From Haloarchaeobius sp. FL176 (GTDB lineage Archaea > Halobacteriota > Halobacteria > Halobacteriales > Natrialbaceae), in the NCBI RefSeq assembly GCF_024609245.1, contig NZ_JANJYH010000005.1, positions 248,001 to 312,000 on the forward strand: DNA of 64,000 bases. The letters are read 5' to 3'. The translations under genes and the position numbers were made by a program. Each line of letters begins with the position of its first letter. Positions within the stretch are counted from its first letter, which is position 1. The notes under the pieces were generated by a model. It was given only the letters and a program-made list of their open reading frames with translations. It did not search any database and had not been told where the DNA came from. Shown here piece after piece: positions 52,473 through 61,695 of the stretch.

Positions 52473-53863
52473 AGCGGTCGCGCGGGATGCTGGTTCTGGA
52501 GCGTCGTCTCGGACGACGAGAGCAGCGGCGCGAGCGTCGAGAGCTGTGACGCTGACTGTCGGTCGTCCCGCGCCGACACCGTGACCGTGTCGACGTACCG
52601 AACCTCGACGACGGGGCCGTCACCGTTCTGGACCATTGCCGCGATCCGGTCCGGAAGGTCCGGGTACGCCTGGCCTGGTGGTCGCGCGACCGTGACGATC
52701 ACGCGCTCCGGTCGCGGGTCGAACGCACGCTGGTAGACGTTCTGTTCGTGGATTATCTCCACGTCGACCAGCGTCGCCTCGGGGTACTCCGCGACGGTAT
52801 CCTCCACGTCGGCGACCATGTCGTCCTCGATGGCCGCCGTCGCGTAGGTCATGTAGGTCACACCGCCGAGGAACACCGAGAGCACCGCGATGGAGGCGAC
52901 GAGCACGGCGATGCGCTGGAGCGTCGCCGCCCGGGCCTCGTCGGTCCGGAACCACTGCTCTGGACGGTAGCCGGCATACCACAGCGTCGCGGTCCCCGCC
53001 AGGTTGATCGAGAGGACGTTGACGAGGACGAGGACGCTGGCTCCGAGGACAACGAGCGGGAGCCCGTAGGCGATGCCGATGCCGATGACGGCCGTCGGCG
53101 GGATGAGCGCCACGGCGATCATGACGCCGACGAGTGACGCCGAGACGCCCGTCCGAAGCGAGGTCGCGCCGGCGATGCCAGCCCCGATGGCGACCGCGAG
53201 CGAGAGGAAATCGGGGAGCAGTCGCTCCTGAACCTGTCCCACGGTCGTTGGGTCCATCGGCGGGATGAGGTGGACCGTCTTGAGCAGCGTGGCGAAGCCG
53301 GCGGCGGCGGCGACGGCGACCACTACGCCGAGCAACTGGAGGCGCGCCCCGCGGACGAACATCTCCCGGTCGTCGAGGACGGTCCCGACGCTCGCCGCCA
53401 TCGCCGGGCCGATGAGCGGGGCGATGACCATCGACCCGACGACCACCGCAGCCGAATCCAGCAACACGCCGGCCGTGGCGATGACCGCGCTCACGACGGT
53501 CAGCAGGACGTAGACAGACAGCCCCGGGGCCATCTCGCCGGCCTTCGTCTTCAGCTCCTCCCGCGAGATGCGTCCCGTGGTCTCCTCGTCTTCGACGTAC
53601 TCCTCGCTGAGCCGTTCGAACTTCTTCGAGACGACCGTCTGGGCGTCGAGGACGACGGTGTAGGACTCCCGCTCGATGCCGGCCTCGCGAAGCCGTTCGA
53701 GGATGGGCTCGACCGCCTCAGTCGGGAGCGGGAACGAGACGACGGCGGTGTACTCCCGGCCGCTCACCTCGTCCGTGAGCGCGTACTCGACGCCCGCGTC
53801 GTCGAGCGTGTCGAGGACGGCACGGCGCTTCCCTGCCGGAATCATAACCTGTACGAGTCGCAC
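52469..53863 (-). CDS. TIGR00341/DUF389 multi-pass membrane protein
   Basis: This is a 464-aa protein with an N-terminal cytosolic domain of about 110 aa (RLVQVMIPAGKRRAVLDTLDDAGVEYALTDE, then ERESYTVVLDAQTV) and seven or eight helices with conserved glycine/proline motifs such as VVVGSMVIAPLIGPAMA and LIPPTAVIGIGIAYGLPL. The C-terminal part is a cytosolic beta domain. The family (DUF389) is of unknown function, sometimes linked to transport. The GTG at 53863 is preferred because CTTTTTCT (minus, about 53892) lies about 27 nt upstream and fits the family N-terminus. Confidence 0.85.
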   Translation of the reverse strand: MRLVQVMIPAGKRRAVLDTLDDAGVEYALTDEVSGREYTAVVSFPLPTEAVEPILERLREAGIERESYTVVLDAQTVVSKKFERLSEEYVEDEETTGRISREELKTKAGEMAPGLSVYVLLTVVSAVIATAGVLLDSAAVVVGSMVIAPLIGPAMAASVGTVLDDREMFVRGARLQLLGVVVAVAAAAGFATLLKTVHLIPPMDPTTVGQVQERLLPDFLSLAVAIGAGIAGATSLRTGVSASLVGVMIAVALIPPTAVIGIGIAYGLPLVVLGASVLVLVNVLSINLAGTATLWYAGYRPEQWFRTDEARAATLQRIAVLVASIAVLSVFLGGVTYMTYATAAIEDDMVADVEDTVAEYPEATLVDVEIIHEQNVYQRAFDPRPERVIVTVARPPGQAYPDLPDRIAAMVQNGDGPVVEVRYVDTVTVSARDDRQSASQLSTLAPLLSSSETTLQNQHPARPL

Positions 53864-54056
53864 GTCAGTGCCGACGCAGAACGAGCAGAAAAAGCCCGTG
53901 GGTCGGGCGTGTACCGGGCGTATCGACCGGTGAAACTGGCAAACAGGCGACGCAGGAGCGCCCACCGGGCGACGCGTCGCGCACTCGCTCCCCACCCGGT
54001 GGTAGCTCGGCAGGGCACGCCCTCGTTGGGCGTGTCATCTCTCATAAACCCGACGG

Positions 54057-54329
54057 TCAGATCCACAGGGGGACGTGACGCTTCCAGAACCGGAACAGCC
54101 CGCGAACCGCCGCGAACGCCTGTCCGTCGTGATGGAAGCGATGCGTGCTGTACACCGTGACGAGAAGCCCGGTTCCGGCACCGATGCCGAAGACGACCAG
54201 CACCAAACGGACGGACCACGGAACGATGGTGAGCGAGAGGAACGAGAGGACACCGAACGCGATGGCGAAGGAAAGTCCGTCGAGGAACCCGAACGCGAGG
54301 GCGATGAGATGGTCGACGACACCAGGCAT
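54057..54329 (-). CDS. Small membrane protein, function unknown
   Basis: This is a 90-aa protein with two hydrophobic segments (about residues 8-35 and 40-60) and a basic, aromatic C-terminus ([27 protein letters not shown]). No recognised family. It lies divergent from engB, with no clear TATA box at leaderless distance; coding potential is supported by the clean codon pattern but not by function. Confidence 0.5.
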   Translation of the reverse strand: MPGVVDHLIALAFGFLDGLSFAIAFGVLSFLSLTIVPWSVRLVLVVFGIGAGTGLLVTVYSTHRFHHDGQAFAAVRGLFRFWKRHVPLWI

Positions 54330-54420
54330 ATGGCAGCCGTCGAACGGAGGTCACCTCACTCTGTTGGACTGTCGCGGCCAACGAGACACCCTTTTGCCCG
54401 TCGGCACGGTACGGACGACT

Positions 54421-55038
54421 ATGTTCGAAAACCGTCCGAACTGTGCCCACGAGGTCGTCTTCGTCGGGCGGTCCAACGTCGGCAAGTCGACGCTGATGCG
54501 CGAGATCACCGGTCACTCCTTCGACACCGGCGGCAAACCCGGCGTCACCCGCGAGCCGAATCACTACGACTGGTCGGCCCACGACTTCGTCGTCACGGAC
54601 CTCCCCGGCTTCGGCTTCATGTCTGGCGTCGAAACAGACCGCCGCGAAGCTATCAAGGACGACATCGTCGCCTACCTCGAGGAGTACGCCGACAACTTCC
54701 TCGCGGCCGTTCTCGTCGTCGACGGCAAGAGCGTCATCGACATCATCGACCGCCACACCACCGAGGACGAGATCCCCTACGACGTCGAGATGTTCCACTT
54801 CCTGCGCGAGCTCGGTGTCCCCACCGTCGTCGCCGTCAACAAGATGGACAAGGTCGACGACCGGGACGAACGCCTCAACGACCTCTGTGACCGTCTCGGC
54901 CTCTACCCACCGTGGCAGCAGTGGCAGGACGTCGTCGCCCCCATCACCGCGAAACAGGGCCGTATCGAGGCACTCAACGAGGCGCTTCGCGACCACCTCC
55001 ACGCGCAGAACCACGACGAACTGTTCCAGTACTTCTGA
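54421..55038 (+). CDS. engB: EngB-family GTP-binding protein
   Basis: This is a 205-aa circularly normal P-loop GTPase of the EngB/YihA family: GRSNVGKST (G1, residues 16-24), [11 protein letters not shown] (G2), DLPGFGF (G3) and NKMDK (G4). Bacterial EngB acts in large-subunit ribosome assembly; archaeal homologues are thought to do likewise. The T-rich box ACCCTTTTGCC lies about 27 nt upstream of the ATG. It is followed closely by a Nudix gene with its own box. Confidence 0.93.
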   Translation: MFENRPNCAHEVVFVGRSNVGKSTLMREITGHSFDTGGKPGVTREPNHYDWSAHDFVVTDLPGFGFMSGVETDRREAIKDDIVAYLEEYADNFLAAVLVVDGKSVIDIIDRHTTEDEIPYDVEMFHFLRELGVPTVVAVNKMDKVDDRDERLNDLCDRLGLYPPWQQWQDVVAPITAKQGRIEALNEALRDHLHAQNHDELFQYF

Positions 55039-55080
55039 CGGTCGACGAGGCTAATTCCGCCCGTCGAATACCCGATTACG

Positions 55081-55536
55081 ATGACAGACGCGCCACGCTA
55101 CGTCGTCAACGTCGAAGCTGCGATCTACCGCGACGGCGAGTACCTCCTCGTCGAGCGCGCAGCTGACGAAGACCACGCAAGTGGACACCTCGCACTCGTC
55201 CGCGGCAAGGTCGAGGGCATCGCACACGATACCGGTGCCTTCGAACGCACCGTCCACCGCGAGGTCCGCGAGGTCCGCGAGGAGGTCGACGTAGCCGTCA
55301 CCGACCTCACCTACCTCCAGAGCAACGCCTTCGTCGCCGACACCGGCGCGGAGTGCCTGAACGTCGTATTTCTCGCCCGCCACGACGAGGGCGCGCCGAC
55401 CGTAGCCGCCCCCGAGGAGGTCGCCGCAACGCACTGGCTCGCACCCGCGGACGTAGAGTCCCATCCCGACTGCCCCGAGTGGACCGCCGCGTTCGTCGCC
55501 CTCGCCGAAGAACGACGGCAGTCACTGGGCTGGTAG
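55081..55536 (+). CDS. Nudix hydrolase
   Basis: This is a 151-aa pyrophosphohydrolase with a Nudix fold. The box HREVREVREEVDV gives the REVREEV core of Gx5Ex7REUxEE, with Glu at the correct places, but the leading glycine at the expected spacing is His, and an insertion (GKVEGIAHDTGAFERTV) precedes it, so the loop is slightly atypical. Substrate could be a nucleotide sugar, NADH-type or mutagenic nucleotide. AT-rich GCTAATTCC lies about 27 nt before the ATG. Confidence 0.86.
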   Translation: MTDAPRYVVNVEAAIYRDGEYLLVERAADEDHASGHLALVRGKVEGIAHDTGAFERTVHREVREVREEVDVAVTDLTYLQSNAFVADTGAECLNVVFLARHDEGAPTVAAPEEVAATHWLAPADVESHPDCPEWTAAFVALAEERRQSLGW

Positions 55537-55769
55537 CGTCTCGCAGAATGGGGCGGCTCGGGTTGAGTGCCTCGTCACACGGGGCTCGGTGGGGGTAACC
55601 CTCGTCACCGCCGCCCGAGAGGAACTAGGCCGACCGACGGTTTCTCACTTGCGACTCGGGCCGACGGTTGAAGTACGAGAACGGGACCAGCACCGGTATC
55701 ACCTGAGCGATCGCCCACGACGGTCGAGGCGGGTGTGTGACGAGCCGTCGTGTGTCCCGGAGTCACCTG

Positions 55770-57041
55770 TCAATCACGCCAGTCGGCGAGTGCCGACAGT
55801 TCGTCAGCTACGGCATCGATCTCGCTCGGGTCGAGTTCGCCGCGCTCGGTGACGAATGCGTCGACGAGGTGGGCAGGGGTCTCGTCGAACACCGGGTTGA
55901 ACATCGATAGCGGTGCGTCACCGTCGTACACCGCCGAGCGACGGCCACTCTCGACGTTGACCGACGGCTCCGTGTGGATCTTGTCGGTCGCGGCGACGAC
56001 GTAGCACGGCACCTCCTCGTGTGCGGCGGCGACGGCGGCCGTGCGCGTCCCGACCTTGTTCACGACGGTCCCGTCAGGGAGGATGGTGTCGGCACCGACC
56101 AGCACCGCGTCCACCTCGCCGGTGACGATGGCCTGGGCGACGGCCGCATCGGGGAGTAACGTCACTGGCCCGTCGTCGACGAGTGCCTCGGCGACACCGA
56201 CGCCTTCGCCGCCGGGTTCGGACGTGGCGACGTACACCTCCTCGGGGTCGCCTTCGTCGAACGCCCGGAGGACGGTCCCCGAGCGTGACACCGTGAGGAC
56301 CGTCCGGTCGCTGACGAGCGCGCCGGCCCGCACGGCGGCGTCGGTGTCGGCGGTGACGGCACGGTGGATGCCGTCGGTCGCCGTGTCGAGCACGGACGCA
56401 GCGGTTCGGTCGGCTCCGGCAAGGGCTCGGTTCACGCGGTTGCGCAGGACCGCCATGCTCGGTCGTGCGCGGCAGAGCCGCTTCCCGAGGTCGGCGAGCT
56501 CGTCCCACGCGTCGTCGTCTGCCTCCGCCTCGGCCTCGGCCTCGGCGACCAGCGTCGCAGCCCGGTCGCGAAGCACCTCCAACGCCCGGGTAGAGAGGTA
56601 CGACGCGCCGTGCTCGTCGTCTGCGGTGATGCTGCGGACGGAGGGCGCGACACGTTCGTACGTTGCCCACAGCGCTGGGACCACGTCGCGGTCGAACATG
56701 GTCGTCGGCGAGACCCACTCGTAGGTGTCGTGCTCCTCGCTGGTCGTCACCTCGCGGGTCGTCACGTCGAACAGGAACGGGTGTACCACCCACGTACGGT
56801 CGAGGTCGTCGTCGACGACACGGAGTGGGTTCCCGGTCCGGACGAGCGTCCGCTCAGCCTCGCCGATCCCCGCTTCCTCGTCGATCTCGACCTCTACCTG
56901 TGGCTCCGGGTCGCCCTCCGCGTAGCCGGAGACGCCGCCCCAGTCACCCTGATACGTCCCGACAGCGTCGCTCCGGCGCAGCAACAACACCTCGCCGTCG
57001 TGTCGAAGGAACGCCGTCACGACGTGGGTCTCCTCGCTCAT
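55770..57041 (-). CDS. Nudix domain fused to an eIF-2B-like (ribose-1,5-bisphosphate isomerase-like) domain
   Basis: This is a 423-aa fusion. Residues about 5-135 are Nudix (GGVSGYAEGDPEPQVEVEIDEEAGI, the R of REUxEE is Val). Residues about 150-420 resemble the alpha/beta/delta subunits of eIF2B and ribose-1,5-bisphosphate isomerase (GADTILPDGTVVNKVGTRTAAVAAAHEEVPCYVVAATDKIHTEPS). The isomerase acts in the archaeal AMP-pentose phosphate pathway, so the Nudix half could process a related nucleotide; this is inference. ATG 57041 is chosen by domain layout; an in-frame ATG at 57080 cannot be excluded, as no clear TATA box was found for either. Confidence 0.82.
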   Translation of the reverse strand: MSEETHVVTAFLRHDGEVLLLRRSDAVGTYQGDWGGVSGYAEGDPEPQVEVEIDEEAGIGEAERTLVRTGNPLRVVDDDLDRTWVVHPFLFDVTTREVTTSEEHDTYEWVSPTTMFDRDVVPALWATYERVAPSVRSITADDEHGASYLSTRALEVLRDRAATLVAEAEAEAEADDDAWDELADLGKRLCRARPSMAVLRNRVNRALAGADRTAASVLDTATDGIHRAVTADTDAAVRAGALVSDRTVLTVSRSGTVLRAFDEGDPEEVYVATSEPGGEGVGVAEALVDDGPVTLLPDAAVAQAIVTGEVDAVLVGADTILPDGTVVNKVGTRTAAVAAAHEEVPCYVVAATDKIHTEPSVNVESGRRSAVYDGDAPLSMFNPVFDETPAHLVDAFVTERGELDPSEIDAVADELSALADWRD

Positions 57042-57170
57042 GGCTCGGTGAACGGAAGCCAACGCTGTGAGTGTTGTCATCGCGTTCGAACCGGGAGACG
57101 GTGACAGTCGACATGGGCGGGACTTTCCACCACCGAGGCGCTTTTGTCCGGCCCTCCGGAACGCACTGGT

Positions 57171-57932
57171 ATGGAGCTACTGGCGGTTCCGGACGTCCCG
57201 GAGATACGCGAGGGCGACGACCTCGCGGCCGCGATTACGGACCGGTTCGACCTGCGTCCGGACGACGTGGTGGTGGTCGCCTCGACGGTCGTCTCGAAGG
57301 CGGAAGGGCGGTTCGCCGACCTCGCCGATTTCCCCGACGGCCCACGGGCACGCGAGATCGCGCGCCGGCTGGAGTCGATCACCGGCGACGAGAAGGACCC
57401 GCGGTTCGCACAGGCCGTCCTCGAGGAGTCGACGGAGCTGCTGATGGAGGCACCGTTCCTGCTCACGGAGACGAAGTTCGGCCACGTCGGCGTGAACGCG
57501 GGTATCGACCGGTCGAACGTCCCCGGCCACGACCTGCTGTTGCTGCCGGAGCGGCCGAGCGAGAGCGCTGCCCGCATCCGGGCGGGACTCTCGCACGAGA
57601 ACCCGGTCGTGGTGACTGACACGTCCGGCCGGCCGTTCCGCCACGGACAGGCGGCCGTCGCGGTCGGCTGGGACGGGATGCCCGGGAACCGCGACTGGCG
57701 CGGCGAGCACGACCGCGACGGGCGGGAGCTCGGCGTGACAGTCCAGTGCGTCGTCGACGAGCTCGCCGGGGCGGCGAACCTCGTGGCGGGCGAGGGCGAC
57801 GGGGGGGAGCCCATCGTCGTCGTCCGTGACTGGGCGTTCGGCGACCACGGCGGCCACGACTCGGTGTTCCGTGATGTCGACAGCGATTTCGTCAGGCAGG
57901 CGCTCCGGGGGTGGGAGTTCGACGATGCGTAG
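57171..57932 (+). CDS. cofE: Coenzyme F420-0:L-glutamate ligase
   Basis: This 253-aa enzyme adds gamma-linked glutamates to F420-0. It has the CofE motifs VVVVASTVVSKAEGRFADL, the family segment TETKFGHVGVNAGIDRSN, SGRPFRHGQAAVAVGWDGMP and the acidic metal-binding stretch. GCTTTTGTC is about 27 nt upstream of ATG. Its stop overlaps the mer gene by 8 nt, so the two are translated together. F420 is used by mer and npdG in this window. Confidence 0.96.
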   Translation: MELLAVPDVPEIREGDDLAAAITDRFDLRPDDVVVVASTVVSKAEGRFADLADFPDGPRAREIARRLESITGDEKDPRFAQAVLEESTELLMEAPFLLTETKFGHVGVNAGIDRSNVPGHDLLLLPERPSESAARIRAGLSHENPVVVTDTSGRPFRHGQAAVAVGWDGMPGNRDWRGEHDRDGRELGVTVQCVVDELAGAANLVAGEGDGGEPIVVVRDWAFGDHGGHDSVFRDVDSDFVRQALRGWEFDDA

Positions 57933-58914
57933 ACTCGGTATCGAGCTCACGCCGGAGCACCCGACCGCGGAGGTCGTCGAAACGGCCCAGGCCGCCGAGG
58001 ACGCGGGCTTCGACACGGCGTTCGTCTCCTCACATCACTTCAACCGGGACCCGTTCGTCGTCGCCGACCGCATCGGCCAGGCGACCAACCTCGACGTGGG
58101 ACCGGGGGTGGTGAACCCCTACGAGACGCATCCGGTGTCGCTCGCGACGCGGGTCGGGACGCTCGACGAGACGACCGACGGCCGGGCGGTGTTCGGTATC
58201 GGCGCGGGCGACCGGTCGGCGCTGTCGAACCTCGGCTACGAGCACGACCGGCCGCTCCGGCGCGTGCTGGAGACGTTCAAGGTGGCACAGCGGCTCTGGG
58301 CCGGCGAATCGGTGGACCATGACGGCACGTTCACCGCCCGGAGCGCCGAACTGAACTTCGACGTGGGGGAGATTCCGGTGTACGTCGGGGCGCAGGGCCC
58401 ACACATGACGCGGATGGCGGCGAAACACGCCGACGGGGTGCTGCTGAACGCCTCCCACCCGCGTGACTTCGAGTGGGCGGCCGACCGGGTCGCGGAGGGG
58501 CTCGAGGAACGGCCCGACTCGCGCGGCGAGTTCGACTTCGCGGCCTTCGCGAGCGTCAGCGTCGCCGAGGACGAGGCCGCGGCACGTGCCGCGGCACGCC
58601 CGCCGGTGGCGTTCATCGCGGCCGGCGCTGCACCGCCGGTGCTGGACCGGCACGACGTCGACCACGAGGCCGCGAGCACGGTCGGCGAGCACCTCTCGAA
58701 CGGCTCCTTCGACGCCGCGTTCGAGGCGGTGACGGAGCGGATGCTGGACGTGTTCTGTATCGCAGGAACGCCGGAGCAGGTCGGCGAACGGGTAAAAGCG
58801 GTGTTGACGCACGCGGACAGCTTCGTGGCCGGGAGCCCGCTGGGCCCGGACCGGACCGTCGCGCCTAGGCTCCTCGCGGGGGCTCTCGGGAGAGCGAACG
58901 GGCGAGACCGCTGA
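57925..58914 (+). CDS. mer: F420-dependent luciferase-like oxidoreductase (Mer-like, methylene-tetrahydromethanopterin reductase family)
   Basis: This is a 329-aa TIM-barrel luciferase-like monooxygenase-family enzyme with ELTPEHPTAEVVETAQAAEDAGFDTAFVSSHHFNRDPF and VGPGVVNPYETHPVSLATRVGTLDETTDGRAVFGIGAGDRS, the F420-binding pattern typical of Mer. Methanopterin is not expected in haloarchaea, so the substrate is more likely methylene-tetrahydrofolate or another carbon-one carrier; the name is by homology. It overlaps cofE by 8 nt and converges over 50 nt with a small membrane gene. Confidence 0.85.
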   Translation: MRRLGIELTPEHPTAEVVETAQAAEDAGFDTAFVSSHHFNRDPFVVADRIGQATNLDVGPGVVNPYETHPVSLATRVGTLDETTDGRAVFGIGAGDRSALSNLGYEHDRPLRRVLETFKVAQRLWAGESVDHDGTFTARSAELNFDVGEIPVYVGAQGPHMTRMAAKHADGVLLNASHPRDFEWAADRVAEGLEERPDSRGEFDFAAFASVSVAEDEAAARAAARPPVAFIAAGAAPPVLDRHDVDHEAASTVGEHLSNGSFDAAFEAVTERMLDVFCIAGTPEQVGERVKAVLTHADSFVAGSPLGPDRTVAPRLLAGALGRANGRDR

Positions 58915-59098
58915 GGAGGCTTCCGGCGGCCAGCAGGCCGAACCCGCCGGCTGCGACGCCGGTGAGCACGGCACCGACGACCAGCAGTGCGATGGAGAGC
59001 GGGTCGCCGTTGGCGGCGACCTGTCCGAAGCCTTCGACGAGCTGCTCGACGTTCGCGACCGGGTCGACCTGGAGTGCGACCGTCTCGATGCTGAACAT
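58865..59098 (-). CDS. Small two-helix membrane protein
   Basis: This is a 77-aa protein whose second half is hydrophobic (ALLVVGAVLTGVAAGGFGLLAAGSLLSGLA, one long or two short helices) with a basic, Pro-ending C-terminus. Its 3' end overlaps mer by 50 nt on the opposite strand. No TATA box at good spacing was seen. Coding is likely but not certain; function unknown. Confidence 0.5.
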   Translation of the reverse strand: MFSIETVALQVDPVANVEQLVEGFGQVAANGDPLSIALLVVGAVLTGVAAGGFGLLAAGSLLSGLARSLSREPPRGA

Positions 59099-59262
59099 AC
59101 CCGAGGGTTCGAGCGGGAGTACTTGGTTCTGTCCGTTGCCCTCGATGTGGAACGTAATTGGGTGAGAGGCGGGCCGCAGTTCGGAAAATTCCTTTTTAGT
59201 AACTTCCCGTCGGTCTGGGTATGCGAGACAGACTTACGAGTGTCCCGCCCGTACGCGCGGTC

Positions 59263-59496
59263 ATGACACGCGACACCTCGCTAACGGCGTTCGGAGACGG
59301 CGGGGACGACGACGAGGAGCCGGCGGCAACGAGTGCAGCGTCGGCGTCCGACGGTGACACCGACGGTCCCGACCCCGTCCGACCGACTTCGCGCTGGAGC
59401 GCGAGCCCCCGGCCGTGTGCTGATTGTGGCACTCGGACCCAGCGCGCGTGGACCGACGACGGTCGGTTACTGTGTGCCGACTGCAAGGAGTGGTAA
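59263..59496 (+). CDS. Small acidic zinc-finger protein
   Basis: This is a 77-aa protein with an acidic Gly/Asp/Ser/Ala-rich stretch (about residues 10-50) and a C-terminal zinc ribbon, RPCADCGTRTQRAW...CADCKEW (two CxxC pairs). The last residues CADCKEW are characteristic of a haloarchaeal small zinc-finger family. Two starts fit: ATG 59263 with GACTTACG about 27 nt upstream, matching the family N-terminus as I recall it, or ATG 59221 with CTTTTTAGT upstream. Its function is unknown. Confidence 0.72.
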   Translation: MTRDTSLTAFGDGGDDDEEPAATSAASASDGDTDGPDPVRPTSRWSASPRPCADCGTRTQRAWTDDGRLLCADCKEW

Positions 59497-59698
59497 CCCG
59501 TTGGTTGCCTTTGGGATTCACTGGCACGGCAACGTTACAAGTTTGGGAACGCTACACAAGCACAGACGAACCGGACGAGGTCGCACGAGGCAAAATAACT
59601 ACAATCGTGACTATGGGCAACACAAAAATTATCCCGCTACCCCACCCAGACCGATTCAGTAGCCCTCTAGACGGACACGAGCGGTCGGAAGCACCACC

Positions 59699-60691
59699 AT
59701 GACGGACGCCAACACTCCAGACGCTTCACACCAGCCGAGTCGACCAGCAACCACTACAGATGCACTCACCGTGGACCAGGCCGCACAGGTCAGCCACGAC
59801 GTCCTCGCCAACGTCGAGGACGTCATCGTCGGTCACCCCGACGAGATCGAACACGTCTTCACCGCTATCCTCGCGCGGGGCCACATCCTGCTCGAGGACG
59901 TTCCCGGCGTCGGGAAGACGATGCTCGCCCGGTCGATCGCTGCCTCCATCGACTGCTCGTTCAAACGCGTCCAGTTCACGCCGGACCTCCTCCCCTCGGA
60001 CATCACCGGGGTCAACGTGTTCAACCAGAAGACCCGCGAGTTCGAGTTCCAGGAGGGGCCGGTGTTCGCGAACATCGTCCTCGGCGACGAGATCAACCGC
60101 GCGCCGCCGAAGACCCAGTCGGCACTCCTCGAAGCGATGGAGGAGGAGCAGGTGACCGTCGACGGCACCACCCGGAAGCTTCCCCAGCCGTTCACCGTCA
60201 TCGCGACCCAGAACGCCGTCGAGCCGAACCGCACCTACGAGCTCCCCCTGGCCGAGGTCGACCGCTTCATGAAGAAGCTCAACCTCGGCTACCCCTCGCA
60301 GGCAGAGGAGTCCGAGATGCTGGCGCGGGTCGTCGGTGACCACCCGATCGACTCGCTCGAACCAGTCACGGACGTCGAGACCGTCCAGCGCGCACGTCGA
60401 ACGGTCGCCGAGGTGACGGTGAAGGAGCCGGTCCGGAACTACGCCACCCGCATCTCCGAGTTCACCCGCGAGCACGCGAAGCTCGGCGTCTCCCCGCGTG
60501 GGACCATCGCGCTCCTGCGTGCGGCACAGGCGCGGGCGGTCCTGCGCGGCCGCGGCTACGTCATCCCGGACGACATCCAGGCCGAGGCACCACGCGTTCT
60601 GAGCCACCGTATCAGACTCTCCGCGAGCGGCCCCCGCGACCGGGGCGTCCAGGTCGTCGAGGAGGCCATCGAGACAGTCCCCGTCGAATGA
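59699..60691 (+). CDS. MoxR-family AAA+ ATPase
   Basis: This is a 330-aa AAA+ ATPase: Walker A EDVPGVGKTMLARS (about residue 70), Walker B VLGDEINRAPPKTQSALLEAMEE, sensor 1 ATQNAVEPN and an arginine-finger segment. MoxR proteins act as chaperone-like partners for the maturation of neighbouring enzymes. Here it leads a three-gene operon with ATGA overlap to a DUF58 gene. A preceding 29-codon frame also ends in ATGA overlap, but it lacks promoter spacing to support it. Confidence 0.94.
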   Translation: MTDANTPDASHQPSRPATTTDALTVDQAAQVSHDVLANVEDVIVGHPDEIEHVFTAILARGHILLEDVPGVGKTMLARSIAASIDCSFKRVQFTPDLLPSDITGVNVFNQKTREFEFQEGPVFANIVLGDEINRAPPKTQSALLEAMEEEQVTVDGTTRKLPQPFTVIATQNAVEPNRTYELPLAEVDRFMKKLNLGYPSQAEESEMLARVVGDHPIDSLEPVTDVETVQRARRTVAEVTVKEPVRNYATRISEFTREHAKLGVSPRGTIALLRAAQARAVLRGRGYVIPDDIQAEAPRVLSHRIRLSASGPRDRGVQVVEEAIETVPVE

Positions 60692-61695
60692 GACCCACCA
60701 GACGCGGCATCGGCGCGGTCGTCCTCCTCGTCGCCACCGTAGCGATGGCCGTCCAGTTCGGGTCGCGTCAACTCGGTGCCATCGTCATCCCCGTGGTCGT
60801 CGTCTGCCTCGGCGCGGTCATCCAGATCGCGCTCACCGGCCGGCCGACGGTCGAACGCGTCGTCCCCGACGCCGGGCACATCGGCGAGACCAAGCCCGTG
60901 CGGCTCCGCTTCGACGTTTCCTCCCCAGTCGCGGCGCGGGTCGTCGACGAGACCCCGGCGGCAGTCGGGGCAACGGGGAACGTGTTCGACACGACCATCG
61001 GTGACGACGTCCTCGAGTACGACGTCGAGTACCTCGCCCGTGGCGAGCACGAACTCGGCCCGCTCACCGTCACCGTGACAGACGTGCTCGCGCTCGCCGA
61101 ACGGACCTACACCTACAGCATGTACGACTCAGTCCTCGTCTACCCCCGCGTGTACACCCTCACCGGGGCGACCAGACACGACCTGAATCTCCTCCCCGAA
61201 GGCGGCTTCGACCACAACCGCGAGGAGTTCGACCGCCTCCGCGAGTACGACCGGGGCGACTCCCTGCGCGACGTCCACTGGAAGTCGAGCGCGAAGCGCC
61301 CCACCGACGACCTCGTCGTCAAGGAGTTCCTCGCCGAGACCGACCTCGGTGACGTCCGCATCGCCGCCGAGGCCGCCGACGGCTGGGACGACGACATGGC
61401 CGAAGCGGCCGCGAGCATCGCGCTGTACCTGCTGGACAGCGGCATCGCCGTCGGCATCGCGACACCGAACGGAGAGCTCGAGGTCGCAGCCGGGGCCGAC
61501 CAGCGCGAACGCCTGCTCAATCTGCTCGCGACCGTCGGCCCCGGTCAGGTGCCCGAGCACTACCGCGAGCAGGCCGACATCAACATCACGGCGAGCGAGG
61601 GGACCGCCGTCAGCGTGCGGATGGAGGACAGCGAGGTCCCGTTCGAACAGTTCGTGAGCGACGATATCCCGTCCAGCCGGGAGGTGGCTGCATGA
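60688..61695 (+). CDS. DUF58 domain protein (MoxR-associated)
   Basis: This is a 335-aa protein with two N-terminal membrane helices (about residues 5-43), a beta-rich middle and the DUF58 core REYDRGDSLRDVHWKSSAKRPTDDLVVKEF near residues 180-215. It belongs to the set found with MoxR and transglutaminase genes across bacteria and archaea. It overlaps both neighbours by 4 nt (ATGA), so the three are coordinately translated. The biochemical function of DUF58 is unknown. Confidence 0.92.
   Translation: MRPTRRGIGAVVLLVATVAMAVQFGSRQLGAIVIPVVVVCLGAVIQIALTGRPTVERVVPDAGHIGETKPVRLRFDVSSPVAARVVDETPAAVGATGNVFDTTIGDDVLEYDVEYLARGEHELGPLTVTVTDVLALAERTYTYSMYDSVLVYPRVYTLTGATRHDLNLLPEGGFDHNREEFDRLREYDRGDSLRDVHWKSSAKRPTDDLVVKEFLAETDLGDVRIAAEAADGWDDDMAEAAASIALYLLDSGIAVGIATPNGELEVAAGADQRERLLNLLATVGPGQVPEHYREQADINITASEGTAVSVRMEDSEVPFEQFVSDDIPSSREVAA

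Noticed and set aside
59613-59702. A 29-codon frame whose TGA overlaps the moxR ATG, as in the three leader-peptide cases
   Set aside because: Its ATG is not about 27 nt after a TATA-like box (the nearest AT-rich boxes are centred near 59594 and 59628) and moxR has only a weak Shine-Dalgarno. The overlap alone is weak evidence, so I do not claim it.
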